14,471 bases of DNA from an uncultured Eubacteriales bacterium. GTDB taxonomy: Bacteria; Bacillota; Clostridia; Monoglobales; Monoglobaceae. The stretch is taken from NCBI GenBank assembly GCA_905201285.1, contig CAJKNM010000038.1, positions 1 to 14,471 of the forward strand, in the 5' to 3' direction. Each line of letters starts with the position of its first letter. Position 1 is the stretch's first letter. The notes under the pieces were generated by a model, which saw only the letters and a list, made by a program, of their open reading frames with translations, made no database searches and had not been told where the DNA came from. Below are positions 8,801 through 14,471 of this stretch, in pieces. The translations under genes and the position numbers were made by a program.

Positions 8801-10153
8801 AGAAAACCTATCGCATATCTCGCCGTTTTTTATCTTTATAGCGCCGATTTCGGTAATCTTACATTCCTTCGGCGAAAGTCCTGTTGTCTCTATATCGAAC
8901 ACAACATAGCTTCCCTCGGGGTTAAGGTCAGAGGTACAGCTGTTAGACCGGGTATCATTTATCAAATATCCCTCGATTCCGTATATAACCTTTATGTCCT
9001 TTCCTTCTTTAGCAATGGCTTTGGCGGCATTGTGGGCATTAGGGAAGGCCTGTGCAACACCGTGGTCGGTTATCGCTATCGCCTTGTGCCCCCATTTCGC
9101 GGCACGTTTAACAAGATCGCTTGCCGAGGTGACAGCGTCCATCGCACTCATCTTTGTATGAAGATGAAGCTCAACGCGCTTTTCGTCAGAGTTATCCATA
9201 CGTATCGGCAGCTCTTCAAGAAGCTCTATCGACCTGACCTTAACTATAGCCTTTCGTGCATATTTATCCACCTCGTATGTACCCGAGACCTTGACGCGCT
9301 TTCCCACCTTTACCGACGCAAGAACCTTGTTTAGCCTGTCACTGTCAGCAAACAGATTACACGAACACGCCCAGTCATCATCTCCGACAGCAAATGTAAT
9401 CGAATTTCTCATTCCGCTTCCGAATTTCGGGTTTCCTTTTATATCACGAACCTCATAGGTCAACACCTCACCCGAGATAATATATGTCTGTGGTGAACTT
9501 CCGTCAGGTGATAACTCCATAGAAGAAATAGGCACAGGCGGACCGGGAATCGGCCTTCCGTAAAGCAATCCCGACTTAACCGATGGCGATGTCGGCGCCA
9601 CGGCCGGAGCTTTAGCCGCCTCTCTTTCGGTTATTTCAAGCTGCTTTTTGTCGCGGTTTTCGAGGTACTCTTTCTCATTAAATTCGCGAAATTCAAGGCT
9701 GACTTCAAACTCACGGCCGAGTTCTCTGCATAGTTTAGCGCATATAAATTCTTTAAAGTGGTTCTGATTTAGTAACATCTCTCCGCCGATTATATTTGAA
9801 ACGGTTATCCTGTTTCCGTCCGCAGTAAACTCAGCACCCGAAAGGAAGGGTCGGCACCCCCCGTGTTTTCTGAGGAATTCCGAAACAATCCCGCCTATAT
9901 ATTCGGGCGTCGGGTTAAATCCGGGTGAAAAGAACGAAATTTTTATATCGCTTAGCCGATATGCCGTCTTTGCCGCTTCGGCGTATGCATAGAGTAAGTC
10001 GCGCGAGAAAGGAACATCACACGCAAGAACAATTTCAACCGTGTTCGCCTTTATATCAAGATGACAGCTTTTAATTTCAGTATGTTCAAGCAAAACAGCA
10101 AGACTTTCTTTAATCGTCAGCTTGTCAAACAAATCTAAAATTCCGTTTTTCAT
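5852..10153 (-). CDS. polC: DNA polymerase III alpha subunit, PolC type, with proofreading exonuclease
   Basis: Main replicative polymerase of low-G+C Gram-positives. The 1433 residues match the usual PolC length (about 1440). In order: an N-terminal helper-binding region; an OB fold near 230-315; a PHP domain beginning at VELHLHTKMSAMDA (about 328), interrupted by a DEDDh exonuclease with DIETTG (about 421), VVAHNASFD and HHRAVDDATATAEIF; the rest of the PHP domain; a four-cysteine zinc site (CPKC and CPVCG, about 900-930); and the palm with DIDLNFSG (about 956) and LDILGHDDPS (about 1083), supplying the catalytic aspartates. RTTGQHPGGIIVCP and the finger segment MFPKAHAAAYVMMALRIAYF are also intact. 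The ATG overlaps the ispG stop as ATGA, so translation is probably coupled. No truncation or insertion is seen. Confidence 0.98.
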   Translation of the reverse strand: MKNGILDLFDKLTIKESLAVLLEHTEIKSCHLDIKANTVEIVLACDVPFSRDLLYAYAEAAKTAYRLSDIKISFFSPGFNPTPEYIGGIVSEFLRKHGGCRPFLSGAEFTADGNRITVSNIIGGEMLLNQNHFKEFICAKLCRELGREFEVSLEFREFNEKEYLENRDKKQLEITEREAAKAPAVAPTSPSVKSGLLYGRPIPGPPVPISSMELSPDGSSPQTYIISGEVLTYEVRDIKGNPKFGSGMRNSITFAVGDDDWACSCNLFADSDRLNKVLASVKVGKRVKVSGTYEVDKYARKAIVKVRSIELLEELPIRMDNSDEKRVELHLHTKMSAMDAVTSASDLVKRAAKWGHKAIAITDHGVAQAFPNAHNAAKAIAKEGKDIKVIYGIEGYLINDTRSNSCTSDLNPEGSYVVFDIETTGLSPKECKITEIGAIKIKNGEICDRFSQLINPEIPIPPNITELTGITNDMVSDKPNIEEVLPRFLEFCSGCAVVAHNASFDCGFIRYNATELGLEFHNKTLDTLRISRELFPNERKHSLDAVCKRLGVSLENHHRAVDDATATAEIFLKFMELAREHNSEGGEINISTRPELLKSQKYHIILLARNYVGLKNLYRLISKSNLEYFYKKPIMPKSVIEKYRDGIIIGSACEAGELYRAILDKKTDEELLDIASFYDYLEIQPLGNNAFMLRNGTVASKTELQNINKKIIKLGDKLNLPTVATCDVHFMDPEDAMYRRVLLGAQGFSDADEQAPLYLRTTEEMLEEFSYLGDRAKEIVITNTNKIADMCEKIQPVKDGSYPPSIENCEQDLVDMCHAKAHRIYGEVLPKIVQERMDKELNCIVKYGYSVMYMIAHKLVKKSNDAGYLVGSRGSVGSSFAAFLSDITEVNALCPHYVCPKCKNSEWFEHGEYPTGIDMPDKICPVCGTKYKKDGLMIPFETFLGFKGDKVPDIDLNFSGEYQATAHKYVGELFGEGYVFKAGTIGTIAEKTAIGFAKKYYEEKGIDAPEEELIRISRGMVDVKRTTGQHPGGIIVCPKTMDIHDFCPIQHPADKKDSDIITTHFDFHSIHDNLLKLDILGHDDPSTIRMLEDMTGLNASELPLADPKVMSLFSGTEALGVTPEQIGSKVGTFGVPEFGTSFVRGMLVDTKPSTFVELLIISGLSHGTDVWLNNAQDLVRNGTASLAEVIGLRDDIMVYLIQHGLEPGTAFKIMEFVRKGRAAKEGMPEEYEKAMRDNNVPEWYLESCKKIKYMFPKAHAAAYVMMALRIAYFKVYYPVEFYSAYFTVRADLFDAAIMTRGVDKVKAEMHRLNLKGTSITANEKSLYTILEICLEMYERGIEFLPVDLYQSHARKFKKVGNAILPPLNAFAGVGEAAAESIMEAAKKGKFLSQEDLKNRAGITKAVMEVLNENGVLRGLSETSQINFMDMLNM

Positions 10154-11193
10154 AAATCTTGCCCTCTCTCTATCTCTTCCAAAATTGTTTCTACGATTTT
10201 ATCTTCGGGAATCTTTCTCACTATTTTCCCTTTTCTGAATAAAACCGCGCATCCGTCTCCGCCGGCTATTCCTATATCCGCATCCGCCGCCTCGCCGGGG
10301 CCGTTTACCACACACCCCATAACGGCAATCTTAAGCTTTTTATGTATATTTTCCACAGCAGAATTTATGGTGTTCGCTATCGGGATAAGGTCAATCTTAG
10401 TGCGTCCGCAGGTCGGACACGAAACAACATTTACACAGTCACCGTATAGATTTAACGCCTTCAAAATCAGCTTTGCCGCCTTAACCTCCTCAACAGGGTC
10501 ATCGGTCAGCGAAACACGAATCGTATCACCGATTCCATCAGCCAAAAGTGAACCTATACCTATGGCGGATTTGATAATTCCCTCCTCTGTTGTTCCGGCC
10601 TCCGTCACACCGATGTGCAAGGGATAATCAAACTCCGATCGTGCAAGCCGATATGCGGAAATCGTCGTCTTAACATCCGATGACTTCATCGACAGAACAA
10701 TATCGTCAAACCCATATCGGTTTAAAATCTCTATGTGTCCCCGCGCGCTTTCAACCATTGCGCGCGCAAGGTCGCCGCCGCTTTTTTCAAGCAACCCCTT
10801 TTCAAGCGAACCGCCGTTCACACCTATTCTTATGGGAATTCCCGCCTCTTTGGCCGCTTTCGCAACCTCAGCCGCACGCTCCTCTCCGCCTAAATTTCCC
10901 GGATTTATACGGATTTTGTGGACTCCGTATTCTATACACTTTAAAGCAAGCCGATAGTCAAAATGAATATCAGCCACCACCGGAATCGGGGATTTTTCGA
11001 TAATAGTTTTCATTGCTTCGGCGGCATCGTTATCAGGTACAGCAAGCCGAACAATATCACATCCGGCACCGGCAAGCCTTGAAATCTGTGAAAGCGCCGC
11101 GGCTGTATCGATTGTCGGCACATTAAGCATAGATTGTATAGCTATTTTAGCACCGTTTCCTATAGTAATATCCTTTATTTTAACAGCCTTCAT
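10150..11193 (-). CDS. ispG: (E)-4-hydroxy-3-methylbut-2-enyl diphosphate synthase IspG (GcpE)
   Basis: 4Fe-4S enzyme of the non-mevalonate (MEP) pathway that reductively converts methylerythritol cyclodiphosphate to HMBPP, the penultimate step to isoprenoid building blocks including undecaprenyl carriers. The 347-residue product has a TIM-barrel N-terminal part (IAIQSML; VADIHFDYRLAL; KIRINPGNLG) and a C-terminal iron-sulfur part with CPTCGRTKID and GCVVNGPGEAADADIGIAGG. The ATG at 11191-11193 is chosen because a perfect AAGGAGG lies 8 bases upstream; an in-frame ATG six codons earlier overlaps that ribosome binding site and is not credible. It is the first gene of the ispG-polC-tex operon under its own extended -10 promoter. 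In many Clostridia dxr and rseP precede ispG; here the upstream gene is divergent instead. Confidence 0.97.
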   Translation of the reverse strand: MKAVKIKDITIGNGAKIAIQSMLNVPTIDTAAALSQISRLAGAGCDIVRLAVPDNDAAEAMKTIIEKSPIPVVADIHFDYRLALKCIEYGVHKIRINPGNLGGEERAAEVAKAAKEAGIPIRIGVNGGSLEKGLLEKSGGDLARAMVESARGHIEILNRYGFDDIVLSMKSSDVKTTISAYRLARSEFDYPLHIGVTEAGTTEEGIIKSAIGIGSLLADGIGDTIRVSLTDDPVEEVKAAKLILKALNLYGDCVNVVSCPTCGRTKIDLIPIANTINSAVENIHKKLKIAVMGCVVNGPGEAADADIGIAGGDGCAVLFRKGKIVRKIPEDKIVETILEEIERGQDL

Positions 11194-11201
11194 CGCGGCC
11201 G

Positions 11202-11208
11202 CCTCCTT
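11202..11208 (-). promoter_or_regulatory. Consensus ribosome binding site deciding the ispG start
   Basis: AAGGAGG on the minus strand, 8 bases before the ATG at 11191-11193. The alternative ATG at 11209-11211 is directly followed by this site and has no ribosome binding site of its own. Confidence 0.85.
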
Positions 11209-11232
11209 CATTAAATTTAAACTTTAAATTAT

Positions 11233-11261
11233 ATTATAACATAATACCATTTGTTCTTCAA
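11233..11261 (-). promoter_or_regulatory. Predicted promoter of the ispG-polC-tex operon
   Basis: Minus strand: -35 TTGAAG (11256-11261), 17-base spacer, perfect -10 TATAAT (11233-11238) preceded by TGT, an extended -10. Transcription would start near 11226, leaving a leader of about 33 bases. This fits a vegetative sigma factor. Confidence 0.75.
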
Positions 11262-11315
11262 GCTGAAAAAGGTGATTTAAAACATAAATATTTTATTAAA
11301 TTTCGATTACACCTA

Positions 11316-11344
11316 TTGCTTTTACAACTGAATTTTGATATATT
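11316..11344 (+). promoter_or_regulatory. Predicted promoter of the DUF368 gene
   Basis: Plus strand: -35 candidate TTGCTT (11316-11321), 17-base spacer, -10 TATATT (11339-11344) with TGA just upstream (extended -10). Transcription would start near 11351, about 27 bases before the preferred ATG. Weaker than the divergent ispG promoter in the same 184-base intergenic region. The space between the two promoters holds a stray ribosome-binding-site-like sequence but no gene I can support. Confidence 0.45.
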
Positions 11345-11377
11345 GTTTACTATACGATAATAAAAAGGATGTATATA

Positions 11378-12199
11378 ATGAATAAAATTTATTTTAAAAC
11401 CGATTCAGGCTTTTTTAAGCTGTTTTTACTCGGTATTATTATCGGTATTGCTTCGATAACACCGGGTCTGAGCGGCGGCGTCATCGCTGTCTCGCTCGGT
11501 CTTTATACTGTCGCTATAGACGCAATAGTTAATATCCGCAGGCAGTTTAAAAAAAGCCTTACTTTTCTTTTTCCGCTCTGTCTCGGCGCCGGGATAGGAA
11601 TCATTTCTTTCGGAATAGTTATGAAACCGCTTCTCGAACATTATGAAGTTGCCGTTATTTATCTTTTTATGGGACTTGTACTGGGAAGCCTTCCGTCTTT
11701 TTTCAAAGAGGCGAATTCGGGCGGATTCCGTATAATCTATGTTATCCCCGCACTCATCGCATTTTGTGTCGGTATGCTTCTCTCGGGAACAATTAATTCA
11801 GCTAAACCCGAAGGCGAGATGTCTATGCTTACGCTTTTAATAAGCGGCGGAATCCTTTCTATCGGAATAATTATTCCGGGTATCAGTTCATCATTTCTGT
11901 TGCTTCAAATGGGTGTTTACGACAAGCTTATAACAGCATTTTTAGGATTTAATATAGGCGTAATCTTTTGGGTCGGAATCGGCTTTGTAATAGTATCTCT
12001 TCTCACTATAAAGCTCGTCCATATAGCTCTTAATAAGTTCCACGGTCAGACATACTTCGCCGCATTCGGTTTTTTGGTATCGTCAATGGTATGCGTTTTT
12101 CCCGGTTTTCAGACAGGAGCTGCGCTTATAGTAAGCCTCCTGCTCTTTGCCACAGGGACTGCATTCGCTTATATCCTTATGAAAAAAACCGTTAAATAA
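11378..12199 (+). CDS. DUF368 membrane protein, PopT-like polyprenyl-phosphate transporter
   Basis: Multi-pass inner membrane protein of 273 residues. DUF368 proteins (PopT in Staphylococcus aureus) have been identified as one of two families that move undecaprenyl phosphate back across the membrane so that it can carry new wall precursors. The sequence shows repeated hydrophobic segments and the paired family motifs TPGLSGG (about 28-34) and PGISSS (about 167-172), set in similar Gly-rich contexts as expected for an inverted-repeat transporter fold. I prefer the ATG at 11378, with AAAAAGG 9 bases upstream, over the in-frame ATG at 11369, which nearly touches that site. It is the only plus-strand gene here, divergent from ispG and convergent with the MGMT-like gene. 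Assignment to DUF368 is firm; the transport role is by family. Confidence 0.9.
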   Translation: MNKIYFKTDSGFFKLFLLGIIIGIASITPGLSGGVIAVSLGLYTVAIDAIVNIRRQFKKSLTFLFPLCLGAGIGIISFGIVMKPLLEHYEVAVIYLFMGLVLGSLPSFFKEANSGGFRIIYVIPALIAFCVGMLLSGTINSAKPEGEMSMLTLLISGGILSIGIIIPGISSSFLLLQMGVYDKLITAFLGFNIGVIFWVGIGFVIVSLLTIKLVHIALNKFHGQTYFAAFGFLVSSMVCVFPGFQTGAALIVSLLLFATGTAFAYILMKKTVK

Positions 12200-12235
12200 G
12201 GCCGCGCCGGATTTCAAACCGGCGCGACCTTATTT
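12194..12235. terminator. Bidirectional intrinsic terminator between convergent genes
   Basis: A 17-base inverted repeat (AAATAAGGCCGCGCCGG, 12194-12210, against 12219-12235) with one mismatched position and an 8-base ATTTCAAA loop. The GC-rich stem is followed by TTATTTCATTTT on the plus strand and by TTATTTAACGGTTTTTTT on the minus strand. It contains the DUF368 stop codon in one arm and reaches the first base of the opposing gene's stop codon with the other. Confidence 0.88.
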
Positions 12236-12552
12236 CATTTTCCGTTCCAGATATATTTGTCAATATCCACAATTCCGTCATCAGATACGTCGACTCCGTC
12301 TGAACGGAGCATAAGAATCTGCATATTCTCGCCGCCGAATGCAAATGCTTCAGACACTCTCCCCTCACGGTTCACAACCCTGTAACAAGGAATACTGTCA
12401 GGGTCGGGATTTACGTGAAGCGCATATCCGACAACCCTCGCCCAGCGCGGGTTTCCCGCATACAGCGCGATCTGACCGTATGTTGCCACCCTTCCCTTCG
12501 GAATTCTTTTAACCTGTTCGTAGATTCTTTCAAAAACAGTTTTTTCTTTCAT
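12235..12552 (-). CDS. Short MGMT-like (alkyltransferase-like) DNA-binding protein
   Basis: A 105-residue stand-alone version of the C-terminal domain of O6-alkylguanine-DNA alkyltransferases. The DNA-binding helix-turn-helix is clear (VATYGQIALYAGNPRWARVV, about 22-41), with the base-flipping Tyr25 and the arginine finger Arg39. The active-site motif reads IPCYRVV (54-60): the acceptor cysteine (Cys56) is kept, but the usual following histidine is tyrosine, and the usual EG near the end of the domain reads DG. It may be a weak methyltransferase or, like ATL proteins, bind damaged bases without repairing them and pass them to another pathway. The ATG at 12550-12552 has GGAG 6 bases upstream and is preferred over an in-frame ATG four codons earlier. 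It lies 64 bases after the histidine kinase gene and may share its transcript. Confidence 0.85.
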   Translation of the reverse strand: MKEKTVFERIYEQVKRIPKGRVATYGQIALYAGNPRWARVVGYALHVNPDPDSIPCYRVVNREGRVSEAFAFGGENMQILMLRSDGVDVSDDGIVDIDKYIWNGK

Positions 12553-12616
12553 AAAAATCTCCATTCCGCCGAGGTAATAACAGATAATATTTTTTCGTTA
12601 TACACTCCACTGACTA

Positions 12617-14401
12617 TTAACCGTTTTTAACCGGCAAGGTAATCGTCACTCTTGTATACTTAGTGTACTCACTTTCTATTTTAATATTACCGCCATAGCT
12701 TTCGATTATCTCTTTTGCAATCGACAATCCGAGACCCGTACCTCCCTTATCACGGCTTCGTGCCTCTTCTTCAACTCTGTAGAATCTCTCAAATAAGTGG
12801 CCGAGCTTACTTTCGGGAATCCCCCAGCCCGTATCTTCGACCTTAATATATATGTCATTTCTGAGCCTGCCGGCAAATATCTGAATTTTATCCCCTCTTG
12901 ATGTATATTTAATCGAATTCGATATAATATTCTTAACAGCACGCTCTATATCACTTCTGCTTCCTTTAAATTCGGGAATATCGGTCATTCTTGTGTATTT
13001 TAAGTCAAGCTCTTTCTTCTCGGCCTGAAGCTTAAACGTTTGAACAAGTGAATTGAGCATATCGTCAATCGAGAAATTTTCCTCCTTCCGCGGCATCGTT
13101 TTCATCTCATACCTGCTTATATCAAGAAGGTTCTGAACAAGCTCTGTCATCTTTCCCGCTTCCTGATAAACAATTTTAAGAAGGTTTGCCGTCATAGCCT
13201 TATCGTCAAGGTAACTGTTTAAAACCGTCTCTGTGTAAGAGCTTATAACCGTTATCGGCGTTTTAAGTTCGTGTGATACATCTGCGACAAACTTTCTCAT
13301 CGCCGACATAACATTAAATTGTTCCGTCACATCCTCAAACACACATACCACACCGGCATATCTTTCCGAATCCATTTTAAAAGGAACAAACCACACTTTT
13401 ATATGCCCCGAATCCTTGGTTATCTCCTTCTGTACCGTTCCGGACTTCTCAAAGTATGAAAATTCAGCCATTCTCACATCGATTCCGCAGTTTTTGAAAA
13501 ATTCATCAAACTTAACCGATTTTTCGTCTTTTATTTTTAAAATTCTCTTTGCTGCCGAGTTAATCTGTATTACATTCTGGTTATTGTCGAATGTGATGAT
13601 TCCGTTATTAATATGCTCTATAATAACTTCGACTCGGTGTTTGTCTGAATTCATCCGCTGAATACTTTCTGTCATAACATATCCCATATGATTAACAGAA
13701 TCCACAAGCTCGGGAAAGTCATTATCCTTGCCATCCCCGAAAACCTCATAAAGCTCGCCCTTTTTAAAACCCTCTGCTCTGTTTGTTATCTTTTCTATTG
13801 ACTTATTTATTCTTTTTGATATAAAAAGTGTTATCAGAAAAGCCGCAATTAAACAAGGAATAAAAAGCAAAAATAAAAATTTAAGCTTATAAAAAACACC
13901 GGCACGCAGTTCGGACATATTATCCTTTACATAAAGAATATAGTTCCCGCCCCCAAAGCTTATCGGATAAGCACCGTCCATAGCTCCGCTGAATAACCTG
14001 TATTTATTTCCAATCACTCCCGATTCCGCCAGTGATATGTTTTCACTTTTTTCAATTTTCTCTCCGGCTATCGACGTGGGAACAACAATACTTAAATCAT
14101 CACTTTTTAAAAGATATATACGGCGATTTTGGTTTATCGAAAGTTGACCATTATAATTGCTTAAAATATTTTCAATAGCCTCATAATCAGCATTAACACC
14201 ATTATTCTCATTTTGTGAAGTCATTATATAATTTGAAGCCGAAATAAAATCGCTTTCGGTTACGGATTTCATATTGTCGTCAAGAAGCTTATAATAAAAC
14301 ATTGCTTCCCCTGCGTATAAAACAGATACTGTAATGATGAGCAATATGAAAACAGCTGTAAGACTAACCGTAAAGAATTTTATGAATAACTTTTTATTCA
14401 C
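12617..14401 (-). CDS. Membrane sensor histidine kinase, PhoR/WalK-like
   Basis: A 594-residue two-component sensor kinase. TM1 lies at about 8-30, an extracytoplasmic sensor region of about 140 residues follows, TM2 is at about 174-195, and a HAMP linker follows at about 196-247. A PAS domain (about 250-350, starting VEVIIEHINNGIITFD) precedes the HisKA domain with SHELKTP (His377, phospho-acceptor). The HATPase domain has the N box (AVKNIISNSIKYTS), G1 (DTGWGIPESKLGHLFERFYR) and G2 (GGTGLGLSIAKEI), all intact, so it should be active. The start is GTG at 14399-14401 with AGAGGG about 7 bases upstream; the first in-frame ATG (residue 34) would delete TM1. The signal cannot be read from sequence. 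No response regulator gene is in the window. Immediately upstream is a strong promoter, so it can be transcribed on its own, probably together with the MGMT-like gene. Confidence 0.95.
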   Translation of the reverse strand: MNKKLFIKFFTVSLTAVFILLIITVSVLYAGEAMFYYKLLDDNMKSVTESDFISASNYIMTSQNENNGVNADYEAIENILSNYNGQLSINQNRRIYLLKSDDLSIVVPTSIAGEKIEKSENISLAESGVIGNKYRLFSGAMDGAYPISFGGGNYILYVKDNMSELRAGVFYKLKFLFLLFIPCLIAAFLITLFISKRINKSIEKITNRAEGFKKGELYEVFGDGKDNDFPELVDSVNHMGYVMTESIQRMNSDKHRVEVIIEHINNGIITFDNNQNVIQINSAAKRILKIKDEKSVKFDEFFKNCGIDVRMAEFSYFEKSGTVQKEITKDSGHIKVWFVPFKMDSERYAGVVCVFEDVTEQFNVMSAMRKFVADVSHELKTPITVISSYTETVLNSYLDDKAMTANLLKIVYQEAGKMTELVQNLLDISRYEMKTMPRKEENFSIDDMLNSLVQTFKLQAEKKELDLKYTRMTDIPEFKGSRSDIERAVKNIISNSIKYTSRGDKIQIFAGRLRNDIYIKVEDTGWGIPESKLGHLFERFYRVEEEARSRDKGGTGLGLSIAKEIIESYGGNIKIESEYTKYTRVTITLPVKNG

Positions 14402-14437
14402 CTGTGCACCCTCTTAAAACTTTAATTAAACAAGGCT

Positions 14438-14466
14438 ATTATACCATAACAGGAATTAAGAGTAAA
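14438..14466 (-). promoter_or_regulatory. Predicted promoter of the histidine kinase gene
   Basis: Minus strand: -35 TTTACT (14461-14466), 17-base spacer, perfect -10 TATAAT (14438-14443) preceded by TGG (extended -10). Transcription would start near 14431, about 30 bases before the GTG start. Confidence 0.7.
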
Positions 14467-14471
14467 GTAGT

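Noticed and set aside
9262..9270. DnaA-box-like TTATCCACC
   Set aside because: A single 8-of-9 match inside the polC coding sequence, with no cluster of boxes and no AT-rich unwinding region nearby, is expected by chance.
8345..9334. A 329-codon open frame on the plus strand, opposite polC
   Set aside because: It lies wholly antisense to the exonuclease and PHP region of polC, whose protein is unmistakable. It has no ribosome binding site and no recognisable domain, and its composition is that of a complementary-strand shadow.
11194..11211. Upstream in-frame ATG that would lengthen IspG by six residues
   Set aside because: That ATG runs directly into the AAGGAGG that serves the next ATG, so it is part of the leader.
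12553..12564. Upstream in-frame ATG of the MGMT-like gene
   Set aside because: The GGAG that would serve as ribosome binding site lies after this ATG and 6 bases before the next one, so the shorter protein is preferred.
1..14471. CRISPR arrays, insertion sequences, tRNA or rRNA genes, prophage segments
   Set aside because: Read through on both strands: no regularly spaced repeats, no transposase or integrase frames, no tRNA-like cloverleaf in the gaps. Intact housekeeping genes occupy nearly all of the window.

Overview
The window looks like chromosomal DNA from a low-to-moderate G+C member of the Bacillota, most likely the Clostridia. The best evidence is a full-length PolC-type replicative polymerase (PHP plus built-in DEDDh exonuclease), strong AGGAGG-like ribosome binding sites, TTG and GTG starts, extended -10 promoters, and a Soj/Spo0J (ParA/ParB) pair followed closely by serS. 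Nine protein genes cover almost everything. No RNA genes, insertion sequences, prophage genes or CRISPR arrays are visible, and no gene-free stretch exceeds about 185 bases.

Layout. On the minus strand, from high to low coordinates, the ispG-polC-tex operon (11193 to 3664) starts at a strong extended -10 promoter and makes an isoprenoid enzyme, the replicative polymerase and an RNA-binding Tex protein. It ends in a compact 160-base junction holding two parS-like palindromes (one a perfect consensus site, one with an altered centre that overlaps the tex stop codon), an intrinsic terminator and the parA promoter. Next come parA, parB, a small membrane-anchored coiled-coil protein of unknown function, and serS, which runs off the left edge (3501 to 1). 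To the right, a DUF368 (PopT-like) polyprenyl-phosphate transporter gene runs on the plus strand, divergent from ispG. It converges on a short MGMT-like gene, and a bidirectional terminator sits between their stop codons. Upstream of the MGMT-like gene is a PhoR/WalK-like sensor kinase gene with its own promoter at the right edge and no response regulator inside the window.

How the genes fit together. ParA, ParB and parS form the chromosome segregation module, and the parS palindromes lie just upstream of parA, where ParB could both load onto the chromosome and influence its own operon. IspG feeds the pathway that builds the undecaprenyl carrier, and the divergently transcribed DUF368 protein belongs to a family that recycles that carrier, so the shared intergenic region may link supply with recycling (inference).

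This is mostly an ordinary housekeeping region; I see no convincing new multi-gene system. The best leads are the paired parS-like palindromes and their overlap with transcription signals, the unrecognised protein between parB and serS, the short alkyltransferase-like protein whose catalytic triad appears altered, and the ispG/DUF368 divergent arrangement.
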